From Bacteroidaceae bacterium (GTDB lineage Bacteria; Bacteroidota; Bacteroidia; Bacteroidales; Bacteroidaceae): 43,205 nucleotides of DNA. The notes below the pieces were generated by a model, which saw only the letters and a list, made by a program, of their open reading frames with translations, did no database searches and had not been told where the DNA came from. Position 1 is the first letter of the stretch; each line of letters starts with the position of its first letter. The stretch spans positions 1 through 43,205 of the forward strand of contig JAFYQH010000064.1 in assembly GCA_017547205.1 (NCBI GenBank). The letters run 5' to 3'. The position numbers and the translations under genes are program-made. Shown piece after piece: positions 9,264-17,820 of the stretch.

Positions 9264-10988
9264 CTAACGGCTATGCCTGGTGTGTATGCTCTCTATCAGG
9301 AGCTGCACCTCGCCATGCTTGTAAACATTGTCCTCAAGGGTATAGCATATGTCGAACAGCTGCTTAGACTTTATGTACTTTGCCTGACGGCTCTGACCGA
9401 AGGCTATACCGTTGAGTATCGTGTTCGACATGTTGTCGACCAACTCGAGCTTAATATGCTCCTGACGGCGGCCTACGACCTTGCTGGCACCGTAATCGCA
9501 CACGTTATGCGTGCAGAAGACCGGCTTGGGGTTGTCGGGACCATGAGGAGCGAACCTCTTGAGATCGCTGAAGAACTTGCGGCTTATCTGGTGAAAGTCA
9601 ATCTCGGCATCGATTTCAATTACAGGGGCTGTCTGCTCTGGAAGTATGTTCTCGGTAACGAACTCCTCGAAACGTGCAGCAAAGGCTTCGACATTCTCAA
9701 CCTTCATGGAGAATCCGGCAGCATAGGTGTGACCGCCGAAATTGTCGAGCAAATCACGGCAGCTTTCCATGGCCTTGTATACGTCGAAACCGGTTACGGA
9801 ACGCGCGGAGCCTGTCGCTATGTCACCTGTACAGGTTATGACCACTGCGGGACGGTGATAGACCTCGGTGAGACGCGATGCGACTATGCCTATGACACCG
9901 CGGTGCCAGTCGGGGTTGAAGATTACTATGGCACGACGTTCGTCGAAGCTCTCAAGACCTTCGACAATGGTGTTGGCCTCCTCGGTCATGCTCTTGTCAA
10001 GTTCCTTGCGGGTCTCGTTCATCTCGTTGATTCTGTGGCTGAGTTCAAGAGCTGCAGGCAACTCGTTCTCGATGAGAAGGTCTACAGCGACCTTTCCCTG
10101 CATGACACGACCCGAAGCGTTGATGCGGGGGCCTATCTTGAATATTATGTCATTTATACCGACCTCCTTCTCCTCGAGACCGCAGACCTGTATGATTGCC
10201 TTGAGACCTGTACTTGGGCTATGGTTTATCTGCTTTATGCCATGATATGCCAATATGCGGTTCTCGCCCATGATGGGAACAAGGTCCGATGCGATGCTCA
10301 CCGCAACAAGGTCGAGCAACGGATAGAGCTGTTCCGGCGGTATGGCATTGTCCATGGCAAAGGCCTGCATGAACTTGAAACCTACACCGCAACCCGAAAG
10401 ATGCGGATAAGGATAGGTAGAATCGGCACGCTTGGGATTGAGGATAGCAACAGCACACGGGAGCTCTTCATCTGGCATATGGTGGTCGCACACGATGAAA
10501 TCGATTCCCAAAGACTTGGCATAGGCTATCTCCTCTATTGCCTTTATGCCGCAATCGAGCACAATTATCAATTTAACGCCTGTGGAATAGGCATAGTCGA
10601 CACCTCTTTTGGAGATGCCGTATCCATCCTCGTTACGGTCGGGAATATAGTAGTCTATATTCGACGAGAAGTGTTGCAGAAACTTATAGACCAAAGCAAC
10701 GGCTGTTGTGCCGTCAACATCGTAATCGCCATACACCAGTATGCGCTCCTTCTTGCCCAGCGCCTTGTTCAGACGTTTCACGGCAATGTCCATGTCCTTC
10801 ATGAGGAACGGATTATGGAGATGGCTCAGTTTGGGGCGGAAGAAGTTCCTGGCTTCTGCAACAGAAGTTATACCTCGCTTCACCAACAGACCGCACAGCA
10901 CCGGGCTCATGTCGAGTTCAGCCGACAGAGTATTGGCGGTTATAGCCTGTTCGTTTGTGGGAGGCTGAAATTTCCATTTCTGTCCCAT
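9264..10988 (-). CDS. recJ: Single-stranded-DNA exonuclease RecJ
   Basis: The protein has 574 residues, the usual RecJ length. The DHH phosphoesterase motifs are clear: DYDVDGT at 88-94, LDCG near 145, and DHH at 168-170. The DHHA1 part follows (GPRINASGRV; GIVASRL; GGHTYAAGFS). RecJ degrades single-stranded DNA 5' to 3' with Mn or Mg. It is the first gene of the recJ-recQ-cstA unit. A candidate -7 sequence on the minus strand near 11160 (TATCTTTAC, one mismatch) would give a 5' leader of roughly 150 bases. The 580-residue open frame on the opposite strand of this gene is a shadow. Confidence 0.96.
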   Translation of the reverse strand: MGQKWKFQPPTNEQAITANTLSAELDMSPVLCGLLVKRGITSVAEARNFFRPKLSHLHNPFLMKDMDIAVKRLNKALGKKERILVYGDYDVDGTTAVALVYKFLQHFSSNIDYYIPDRNEDGYGISKRGVDYAYSTGVKLIIVLDCGIKAIEEIAYAKSLGIDFIVCDHHMPDEELPCAVAILNPKRADSTYPYPHLSGCGVGFKFMQAFAMDNAIPPEQLYPLLDLVAVSIASDLVPIMGENRILAYHGIKQINHSPSTGLKAIIQVCGLEEKEVGINDIIFKIGPRINASGRVMQGKVAVDLLIENELPAALELSHRINEMNETRKELDKSMTEEANTIVEGLESFDERRAIVIFNPDWHRGVIGIVASRLTEVYHRPAVVITCTGDIATGSARSVTGFDVYKAMESCRDLLDNFGGHTYAAGFSMKVENVEAFAARFEEFVTENILPEQTAPVIEIDAEIDFHQISRKFFSDLKRFAPHGPDNPKPVFCTHNVCDYGASKVVGRRQEHIKLELVDNMSNTILNGIAFGQSRQAKYIKSKQLFDICYTLEDNVYKHGEVQLLIESIHTRHSR

Positions 10989-11439
10989 TATATATTATTT
11001 TTTATTTTTGCATAGGCAAGCGAGAATCACCTTCATTAACAAAAGCAACACCAATCCCGTTCATCAACATACCGCACTAAACATCTATCGCAAAACGACA
11101 AAACGAGAAAGGGCGATGCAAACATGCCATATTTGATGCAAGATAATTCTCTCAATTTGTAAAGATACAGAAAAGTGTTATAAAAAACATTGATTCCAGA
11201 AAAATTTTCATGGAATCAATGTTTTTTAAGTATTACATGCCATTGTATCTGCACATGAGCCAAACAACAAAGTTGACAACTGTCCGTCAATCATACAAAC
11301 AGACACCAATCCACAACTTCATCTTCACAAAAGGGTCAAACGCACACATTTTTCCTGCATTTATCCATACTGCAAAGGGGACGCGAAATTTGTACCGCAC
11401 TTGCGCGATACAAATGAACCAGCCGAAGCGGTCACATGA
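10989..11439. other. Intergenic region between recJ and the ABC/STAS operon
   Basis: These 451 bases hold no convincing gene. Visible items are a probable recJ promoter near 11160 on the minus strand, a terminator hairpin at 11182-11227, and a smaller hairpin at 11389-11414 (10-bp arms with one mismatch). A 113-codon plus-strand frame crosses this region but runs antisense into the STAS gene and looks like chance. Confidence 0.6.
11182..11227 (-). terminator. Terminator downstream of the ABC/STAS operon
   Basis: A perfect 17-bp inverted repeat (11182-11198 with 11211-11227) has a 12-base loop. Read on the minus strand it ends in TTTTTT. It lies about 210 bases after the last stop codon of the operon, leaving an unusually long 3' region. 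Confidence 0.75.
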
Positions 11440-11742
11440 CTATTCTATTGTAAGAATTCGGGAAAAACCTGTTAAATCAAAGACTGAACGTACATCTTTG
11501 GAAAGATTACGAAGCACAAACTTGCCGCCATTGGAAACAACAGATTTATAAGATGAAAGAATAACACGGAGCCCCGAGCTGCTGACGTATTCCATACCTT
11601 TACATTCGAAGATAACAGTCTGGGATTTTTCGGCAAGCAAAGGAGCAATACTCCTTTCTAGCTCAGGTGCGGTAACCGTATCAAGGCGACCATCAATCAC
11701 AATCACCTGGGCATCACCCTCATTCAACATATTGACTACCAT
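11440..11742 (-). CDS. STAS-domain anti-anti-sigma-like protein (second of two)
   Basis: The 100-residue protein is a single STAS domain, as in SpoIIAA and RsbV. The segment GMEYVSSSGLRVIL (about 50-63) holds the serine cluster at 54-56; the family is phosphorylated at this position by a cognate kinase and dephosphorylated by a PP2C/SpoIIE phosphatase. Both partners are encoded next door: the gene starts 13 bases after the stop of the SpoIIE-kinase fusion. An ATG four codons in (11730) is an alternative start. It is the last gene of the six-gene operon. The target could be an anti-sigma factor elsewhere or the kinase-like domains of this operon. Confidence 0.9.
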   Translation of the reverse strand: MVVNMLNEGDAQVIVIDGRLDTVTAPELERSIAPLLAEKSQTVIFECKGMEYVSSSGLRVILSSYKSVVSNGGKFVLRNLSKDVRSVFDLTGFSRILTIE

Positions 11743-11755
11743 AATTATTTATTTT

Positions 11756-14101
11756 TCAGATTTTTTTACTCATAACAAGAATGTTTTTCCCTCCATTGCG
11801 TCGATATTCAACAGAATCCATAATCTGCCTTATGAGGAATATTCCAAGCCCTCCTATACGCCTCTCCTCTGCCGGCAATGTTACATCAACATCGGGCACC
11901 ATAGTCGGATCGAAAGGCTTACCGGAATCGGAAATAACAAACGTAACACTACTGCCGTCACACTTGGCAACAATTTCTATGGAACCGCACTTGCCTTCGG
12001 GATAAGCATACATCACGACATTGGTAACTGCCTCCTCGAGTACTAAATTAAAGTTAAAAACAGACTCTTCGGAGAAATTGAATTCCGACGCGAATTCACC
12101 TACCAGGAGAGGCAGTTTAGCTATTTCGGACAATTCGTTTACCAAATGAAGTTCCTTTTCGACCTCATTTACGCAATTATCCGTAGCATTATATTTCAGA
12201 CACAAGATTGTGATATCATCACTCTGTTCTGTACCGGCAGCATAGGTATCGACACTGGACTTGACACCCTCGACAACATCTCTTGCATTACCACAAGCAA
12301 TTGCAAGCACATCCTTAAGACGCGCATCGGAATAGAGTTCTTTTGACGGATTCTCGGCCTCGGTCACGCCATCGGTGTATAGGAACAGCATTGTCCCCAT
12401 CTCAACAATAATCTTCTGAGCCACATACGGGAAACCGCCGATGACGCCCAATGGCAGATTGGGATTCACATCGAGAGGTTTAACACCACCATCCGGGGCA
12501 ACAAGCAACGGCGCATTGTGTCCGGCGTTGCAATAGTGCAGCTCACCGCTCGGCAAATCAAGTATTCCGAGAAAGAATGTACAGAACATGTTGCTTTCGT
12601 TAGACTCGGCCAATGCATTGTTGAGAGAAGCAACAATCTCTGACGGATCACTGACATGCGATGCAACAGTCCTGAATAGTCGACAGGTTACAGCCATCAC
12701 AAGTGATGCCGGTATGCCCTTGCCAGAGACGTCGCCTATAATAAAATAGAGTTTCTCATTCTCAATGAAAAAATCGTACAGGTCGCCACCTACCTCTTTT
12801 GCAGGAACAAGCATGGCATAAAGGTCAACGTCTTTTCTGTCAGGGAAAGGGGGAAACATCTTGGGAATCATCCCCATCTGTATTTCACGCGCAATACGAA
12901 GTTCGCTCTCGATACGTTCGTTGTTTGCAACGGTTGTCTTCAACTCCTCGGTATATTTAACCAAAGACCTCTGCATATAGTAGAAAGAGTCCCTGAGCAT
13001 TCTCATTTCGTTCCGACTCCTCACACGCGGAAGGCGTGCCGAGAAATTTCCATGTGCAATATCATTGGCAGATTGGGCAAACTGTACCAATGGAGATGTA
13101 AGCCGGTATATTGTCACATAACAGAGAACAGCCATTATCAGCAACACAAAGAATGCAATCCAAAACATATTGCTCCTCATACTGTCAACACCGGCAAACA
13201 CTTCGGAGTAAAGGCATGATACAGCAACAGACCAACCGGTAGTCTTTATTGGAGCATAGACGAAATAGAACTCATGCCCATCACGTTCGAATGTAGCGAC
13301 ACCACTCTCACCGGCCTGCATCTTATGTCCGACTTCCTTGAAGCGGCTGACGTTAATGGCTGAATATGAGGTAAAGATGGTTTCATTAAGCACGGCATCC
13401 TTGTCATAATGAACAATAAATGTTCCTCCTCGGCTTATCATTATGTTAACAGAATTCTCATAGGGGCGAATACAGTTCACCTGCTCGGCAAACCACTCCA
13501 AAGAGACATCGGCAGTAAAGATGGCAAACAGTTTTCCTTCAGCGTCAAATAGCGGGAAAGAATATGTAGTCATCATGATATCTGCACCGCCTTCGTCGAA
13601 ATAAGGTTCACTCCAATATGGCTTTCCAAGAATCTTTGGAATCTGATACCAATCATCGTAATGATAATCATACTCCTCACGCCCCAATTGCTTGTTATGA
13701 ATACTATCACCGACACGATAAGAGTAAGGAGAGAAATATAGTCCCTTTTCTTTAAAATAGTTCGGCTCGAATGCCACAGCACTTCCACTGATGAAGGGAT
13801 TGTCAACGAGCATCATTCTCGTGAGTTTATACATGCTCTCAGGGTCATCACAGCCTTCAGAAACCACCCATGACATATTCTTCACAGCTGTCTCTACGGA
13901 GTTGAGGACATTGTCAATTTTCATAACAGCCCCATCGATAGATGCCTGGACACGCTCAACAGCCTCGTTGGAAACAAAATCGCGGGAAGTCCTGTAATTC
14001 CACACAAAACCAGTCACAAAAACTAACACCACTACAAGCAGTATATACAAACTAAGTTTTGTAGAGAACGAATGTATATATTTACCTAAGCGAATCTTCA
14101 T
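11756..14101 (-). CDS. Cache-HAMP-SpoIIE phosphatase fused to RsbW-like kinase
   Basis: The protein has 781 residues. TM1 lies near 16-34, a periplasmic dCache-like sensor at 36-305, TM2 near 312-332 and HAMP at 333-385. A PP2C/SpoIIE domain follows at about 405-636 with metal-binding aspartates in GGDLYD (Asp440), GDVSGKG (Asp457), YTDGVTEA (Asp577) and QSDDIT. Residues 650-781 form an RsbW-type ATPase/kinase fold with N-box EEAVTN (689-694), DSGKPFDP and GGLGIFLI. Phosphatase and opposing kinase therefore sit in one chain. The start overlaps the binding-protein stop by 4 bases (ATGA), so it is co-translated with transporter genes. The likely role is to sense a periplasmic ligand and set the phosphorylation state of the STAS partners. 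Confidence 0.9.
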   Translation of the reverse strand: MKIRLGKYIHSFSTKLSLYILLVVVLVFVTGFVWNYRTSRDFVSNEAVERVQASIDGAVMKIDNVLNSVETAVKNMSWVVSEGCDDPESMYKLTRMMLVDNPFISGSAVAFEPNYFKEKGLYFSPYSYRVGDSIHNKQLGREEYDYHYDDWYQIPKILGKPYWSEPYFDEGGADIMMTTYSFPLFDAEGKLFAIFTADVSLEWFAEQVNCIRPYENSVNIMISRGGTFIVHYDKDAVLNETIFTSYSAINVSRFKEVGHKMQAGESGVATFERDGHEFYFVYAPIKTTGWSVAVSCLYSEVFAGVDSMRSNMFWIAFFVLLIMAVLCYVTIYRLTSPLVQFAQSANDIAHGNFSARLPRVRSRNEMRMLRDSFYYMQRSLVKYTEELKTTVANNERIESELRIAREIQMGMIPKMFPPFPDRKDVDLYAMLVPAKEVGGDLYDFFIENEKLYFIIGDVSGKGIPASLVMAVTCRLFRTVASHVSDPSEIVASLNNALAESNESNMFCTFFLGILDLPSGELHYCNAGHNAPLLVAPDGGVKPLDVNPNLPLGVIGGFPYVAQKIIVEMGTMLFLYTDGVTEAENPSKELYSDARLKDVLAIACGNARDVVEGVKSSVDTYAAGTEQSDDITILCLKYNATDNCVNEVEKELHLVNELSEIAKLPLLVGEFASEFNFSEESVFNFNLVLEEAVTNVVMYAYPEGKCGSIEIVAKCDGSSVTFVISDSGKPFDPTMVPDVDVTLPAEERRIGGLGIFLIRQIMDSVEYRRNGGKNILVMSKKI

Positions 14102-15039
14102 CTTGGGCCTCCTTTCATCTCTTCATAACCAACACTTCTCCTAAGAATGCCTTTTTCAAAAGCAACGGAATCGAGACGTTGGAAATCCTTTTTGTCCAAC
14201 TTGAAAGTAGGAGCATCGCAGCCGTCGGGACATTGCAATTTCAGAATCTCTTCCAACATCCATTTCTGCATTATATAACTGGTTGCAATATTCTCTTTTT
14301 TGGTATATTTGAGCACTATATCAACAGTTTCATCAACATTTTCCCGCGCCCACTCCCAACCGCGACGCGATGCTTCTATAAAAGCATCGACACTCTCTTT
14401 GTTCTTTTCATAATAGCTACGTGTCGCATACAACCCATCATCGGGGAAGTCATAGACAGTACCCGCAAAAGAAATAACAGACACATCATCAAAACCCGCA
14501 GCCTTTATTTTGAGAGCTTCACCGTAGCTCATGGCCAAAGTAGCATCAATAGCCCCTGATATGAAGAGATTGATATTCTGTATGAACGGTACCCACTCGA
14601 TTCCAAGATTCATGTCGAAATTGGGCATCTTCGCAAGTTCACCATAGCCACCCTTCCATATACCGACACGTTTTCCACGCAAATCGGCGAATGTACGGAT
14701 ATTCTTATCCTTTGAAACAACCTGCAAACCTGAGTGTTGTGATGTCTGCATGAGATTCACGAGTTCAAGGCCATTGCTAACTTCGGACATAGCATTCAGG
14801 AGTTGCATTGAAACGATGTCGCTTGAACCATCCTTTATACGATTCACAGCCGGAGACGATACCGACGGGTGGACAATCTCCACATCAAGACCGGCACCTT
14901 TATAAAACCCTTTCTCAAGAGCGACATAATAGCCCGCGAACTGGCTTTGGGCTGTCCATTGCGGAGTGAACACCATGCGGGTCTGAGCCGAAATTTGTAA
15001 AGGCAACAGGAGCAGCAAGAATCTTAAAAATAGCCTCAT
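14098..15039 (-). CDS. ABC transporter substrate-binding protein, NMT1/SsuA type
   Basis: The protein has 313 residues from the ATG at 15039, which starts a signal peptide (MRLFLRFLLLLLPLQISAQ). A TTG four codons upstream overlaps the stop of the ATPase gene and is less likely. Family features include VFTPQWTAQSQFAGYYVALE, GFYKGAGLDVEI and the DLRGKRVGIWKGG segment. NMT1/THI5-like proteins bind small organics such as thiamine precursors, sulfonates or riboflavin. The sequence has no lipobox and should be soluble in the periplasm. It lies between the ATPase and the SpoIIE fusion, and could either feed the permease or present ligand to the Cache sensor. The ligand is unknown. Confidence 0.88.
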   Translation of the reverse strand: MRLFLRFLLLLLPLQISAQTRMVFTPQWTAQSQFAGYYVALEKGFYKGAGLDVEIVHPSVSSPAVNRIKDGSSDIVSMQLLNAMSEVSNGLELVNLMQTSQHSGLQVVSKDKNIRTFADLRGKRVGIWKGGYGELAKMPNFDMNLGIEWVPFIQNINLFISGAIDATLAMSYGEALKIKAAGFDDVSVISFAGTVYDFPDDGLYATRSYYEKNKESVDAFIEASRRGWEWARENVDETVDIVLKYTKKENIATSYIMQKWMLEEILKLQCPDGCDAPTFKLDKKDFQRLDSVAFEKGILRRSVGYEEMKGGPR

Positions 15040-15047
15040 AACAATCG

Positions 15048-16142
15048 TCAATTCATTTCTTTAAGTTGGAAACGGACACGTAAACGGAGTGATGAGGGAT
15101 CCCCCTCCAACAATTCATCGACTCCATCACACAAGCCTCTTACAATACTCATGCCTATCTCATCCGGTTCAAATTCCGATGCACCGAATATAGCAGTTAC
15201 CCCTTGCGGCATGAGCAGTTCAAGAGATATAGAACCATTCTTCCTGGAGTAACGCAAAGAAAGTTCCACTGTGCCGAGATCCAATGGAACAATATTCAAG
15301 ACCTCTTCGGCTAGCAACTGGACGCGAAACTGTACCTCCTTGCCAAGAGAATGACGCTTGCAGAACTGTATCATTCCAGCCTGCAGTTCATAAAGGTCAT
15401 ACCTACGTGAATGTATCCGATAACTATAGTCGAGAATTGTATTTACAAAAATATTTGTCTGTTCCTTCTTGGGAGAATCGAAAACCTCCTCAGGCGTTCC
15501 CTGCTCATAGACAACACCTTCGTTCATAAAAATCACATGACTTGCGACCTCACGTGCAAATTGAAGATCGTGTGTTACAATAATCATTGCCATCCCCCTC
15601 TTGGAAAGATCTCGCACAAGACATTGCATCTCACTCACCATCACTGGATCAAGAGCCGATGTCGGTTCATCTAAAAGTAACAACGATGGTTCCATTGCAA
15701 GACAACGGGCTATAGCAACACGCTGGCGTTGCCCGGCAGAAAGACTCTCTACATTAGCCGAAGCCTTCTCAGCAAGACCAACCTGTTCAAGTTTTTCAAC
15801 AGCCAGTTCCTCAGCACTCTTTTTCGACAAGCCAAGGACACGTACAGGAGCAAGCATCACATTATTCAGAACATTGAGATGCGGAAAAAGATTATAGGAC
15901 TGAAAAACCATGCCTATACTATGTCTGCCCCCTTTGGACAGGAGTCTGCGAGGGTCGCCATCTATGTTCACACTACCCGAATCGGGCTCCTCAAGACCTG
16001 CGATACAACGCAACAAGGTACTCTTTCCACACCCCGTAGGACCGACCACACATAGCGTATCGTGTTCCTTCAAGGTAAAGGAGACACCGTTGAGAACAAT
16101 TCTGCCACCGAATGTTTTTTTCAGATTCGATACTTCAACCAT
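15048..16142 (-). CDS. ABC transporter ATPase with kinase-like C-terminal tail
   Basis: The protein has 364 residues; the ATG at 16142 is chosen over a TTG two codons upstream. Residues 1-238 form a polar-amino-acid type ABC ATPase: Walker A GPTGCGKST (34-42), Q-loop Gln81, signature LSAGQ (134-138), Walker B LLLLDEP (154-160) and His191. Residues 240-364 are extra. They resemble a degenerate HATPase/RsbW fold: LLAEEVLN (277-283) keeps the ExxxN spacing of the N-box, and EIGMSIVRGL (328-337) resembles the G-box, with the matching helix and strand order of the SpoIIE fusion's kinase domain. The DxGxP motif is absent, so ATP turnover by the tail is doubtful. The start overlaps the permease gene by 8 bases. 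Confidence 0.88.
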   Translation of the reverse strand: MVEVSNLKKTFGGRIVLNGVSFTLKEHDTLCVVGPTGCGKSTLLRCIAGLEEPDSGSVNIDGDPRRLLSKGGRHSIGMVFQSYNLFPHLNVLNNVMLAPVRVLGLSKKSAEELAVEKLEQVGLAEKASANVESLSAGQRQRVAIARCLAMEPSLLLLDEPTSALDPVMVSEMQCLVRDLSKRGMAMIIVTHDLQFAREVASHVIFMNEGVVYEQGTPEEVFDSPKKEQTNIFVNTILDYSYRIHSRRYDLYELQAGMIQFCKRHSLGKEVQFRVQLLAEEVLNIVPLDLGTVELSLRYSRKNGSISLELLMPQGVTAIFGASEFEPDEIGMSIVRGLCDGVDELLEGDPSSLRLRVRFQLKEMN

Positions 16143-17208
16143 GAACAAATAGTTTTTTGTACAACCAATACAACAATTCTGTTATTGCCCATGAAAGGAA
16201 CAGATATAGTAGCGAAACCACAAACAATGGTATAAAGGCCTCCAAAGTATCAGTTTGAATGGCATCGGCAGCCTTTACAAGATCCTTCTGCGCAATGTAG
16301 CCTGCATAAGATGTGGAACGGAGAAGCAGTTTGAGTTCACCGGCCATCAAAGGCATAGAACTCTTGAGAGCCTGAGGGAGTATCACATAATGGTAGGCCT
16401 GCCTCTCCTTTAGACCAAGCATGAATGCCGATTCGCGTTGCTCCTTACCCACCTGCATTATATGTATCTTGAAAATCTTATAAAGACTCCCCGAAGTATA
16501 TATACCAAGAGCTATTATGGAAACTACTACTCCACTGAGCCCCGATGAAACAAACACAACGTAGTAAAAGAACATCATGAGCACAACGGGAGGAATATCG
16601 TGCAACACAGATACCATCCAACTCAACGGCTTATATACACACAGCCACTTGTGCTTTATCGCCATGTAGGTGAGTAAGGCAGCAAGCAGCACAGCAAATA
16701 TCGCAGCAAAAAAGAATATTACTATTGTTGTATAAAGACCTTTTAGCAAAAGAGCCGCAGCATCACTATTCAGCAATCCCCTCTCGAGCCTCATTTTCCA
16801 GTTTCTCCACCAACCAAGAGAAGTAATGCCATATTGCTCACTGTGCCCACATCTGCTTTCGTGAACAACTGCATAGTAGCATGTACCGCAGACATTTCCG
16901 ATAAGTACATATTCCGAGTTCTTGCCAGTAGCCTCGGCGGCCATGACACTGTCAACAACGGCAGCATCACATCTACCGGCACTCAGGTCAAGAAACAATT
17001 GCATAAACTTCCCGTACTCCTTAAACTCAGCACCAGGCATTATATCAAGAAGCGAATCCCGTGGTAGTTCTACATTCAGCAACCCCACGTTAGCAGCGGC
17101 GAGATCTTCGGGTGTACTATAGAGTTCTTTATCGGAACACGCCGACAGCACTCCACTACAAAACACACAAAGGAGCAGAACCTGTAATATATCACGCAAT
17201 TTAGACAT
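16135..17208 (-). CDS. ABC permease fused to a lipoprotein-type binding half-domain
   Basis: The protein has 357 residues from the ATG at 17208; the frame also opens at a TTG four codons earlier. It starts with a lipoprotein signal (LLLCVFCSGVLSACS, lipobox LSAC). Residues about 25-125 look like half of a family 3 solute-binding protein (LSAGRCDAAVVDSVMAAEA). From about residue 150 it is a polar-amino-acid type permease with hydrophobic segments and the EAA-like loop (ESAFMLGLKERQAYHYVILPQALK). A lipobox followed by an integral permease is unusual; the front part could be processed as a lipoprotein or act as a signal anchor. It starts 12 bases after the first STAS gene and overlaps the ATPase gene by 8 bases. 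Confidence 0.85.
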   Translation of the reverse strand: MSKLRDILQVLLLCVFCSGVLSACSDKELYSTPEDLAAANVGLLNVELPRDSLLDIMPGAEFKEYGKFMQLFLDLSAGRCDAAVVDSVMAAEATGKNSEYVLIGNVCGTCYYAVVHESRCGHSEQYGITSLGWWRNWKMRLERGLLNSDAAALLLKGLYTTIVIFFFAAIFAVLLAALLTYMAIKHKWLCVYKPLSWMVSVLHDIPPVVLMMFFYYVVFVSSGLSGVVVSIIALGIYTSGSLYKIFKIHIMQVGKEQRESAFMLGLKERQAYHYVILPQALKSSMPLMAGELKLLLRSTSYAGYIAQKDLVKAADAIQTDTLEAFIPLFVVSLLYLFLSWAITELLYWLYKKLFVHG

Positions 17209-17220
17209 GAGAAAAACCAA

Positions 17221-17520
17221 TCACTCCTCTATATTGAAAATATGACTGAAACCGGACATGTCGAACACGCTCTTCACAAGCGGATGCAGACCTCTGATAA
17301 TCATCTTACAGCCTTTTGCTGCAGTATCATGGTAAAGCTTAAGGAAGAAGCGGAGCCCTGAGCTGCAGATATACTCCATACCCGTGCAATCCACAACCAC
17401 AACATCGCCTACAGCAAGCTCCAACGACCCTAGGCTTCCTTCCAGTTCCTTGAGGCCTGAAGCATTCAAGGAATAGTCTATATACACTTTGTGTGTCTTA
17501 AAATTATCGTTTATACTCAT
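17221..17520 (-). CDS. STAS-domain anti-anti-sigma-like protein (first of two)
   Basis: The 99-residue protein is a single STAS domain. GMEYICSSGLRFFL (about 48-61) carries the serine pair at 53-54, the expected phosphorylation site. It is related to, but clearly different from, the STAS protein at 11440-11742 (shared VKSVFDMSGFSHIF versus VRSVFDLTGFSRIL). It is the first gene of the operon, directly behind a consensus promoter, and the permease starts 12 bases after its stop. The two STAS proteins bracket the operon, so each may pair with a different kinase-like domain. Confidence 0.9.
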   Translation of the reverse strand: MSINDNFKTHKVYIDYSLNASGLKELEGSLGSLELAVGDVVVVDCTGMEYICSSGLRFFLKLYHDTAAKGCKMIIRGLHPLVKSVFDMSGFSHIFNIEE

Positions 17521-17551
17521 ATGTAGTCATTCGTTATTATATTATTAATTT

Positions 17552-17585
17552 GCAAATATAGTCTTTTTTAGGATTAAAAGACAAA
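17552..17585 (-). promoter_or_regulatory. Consensus Bacteroidetes promoter of the ABC/STAS operon
   Basis: On the minus strand TTTG (17585-17582) is followed after 21 bases by TATATTTGC (17560-17552), a perfect match to TAnnTTTGC. The expected transcript start is near 17545, about 25 bases before the first STAS ATG. It is the only consensus promoter I see for the six genes. Confidence 0.8.
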
Positions 17586-17770
17586 TCAAAACACTACTCT
17601 TGGAATTTTTGTAAAAAATTCCGGAGAAGAACAACAAAACTCAAAAAGCGATAGATAGAAACAACAGATGTATAAAGAAAAGTATACACAAACATGCCAA
17701 ACACGCTTTTACGCAGAAACACGTACAAAGTTGACAACCTGAAGAACCGTCACCAGACAGATTGATATAT

Positions 17771-17801
17771 AAAAAACGCGGGTGACCAATGGCCACCCGC
17801 G
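17771..17801 (-). terminator. Terminator of the C1 peptidase gene
   Basis: An 11-bp stem (17777-17787 with 17791-17801, one G-U type mismatch) is followed on the minus strand by six T residues. It lies 20 bases after the peptidase stop. The rest of 17521-17820 holds only the ABC/STAS promoter and AT-rich sequence. Confidence 0.85.
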
Positions 17802-17820
17802 CTATTTTCGAGTAATATCA

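Noticed and set aside
9273-11015. A 580-codon open frame on the plus strand
   Set aside because: It is exactly antisense to recJ, whose motifs are unmistakable. The frame has no recognisable domain.
11210-11551. A 113-codon plus-strand frame
   Set aside because: It starts inside a terminator hairpin and runs antisense into a STAS gene.
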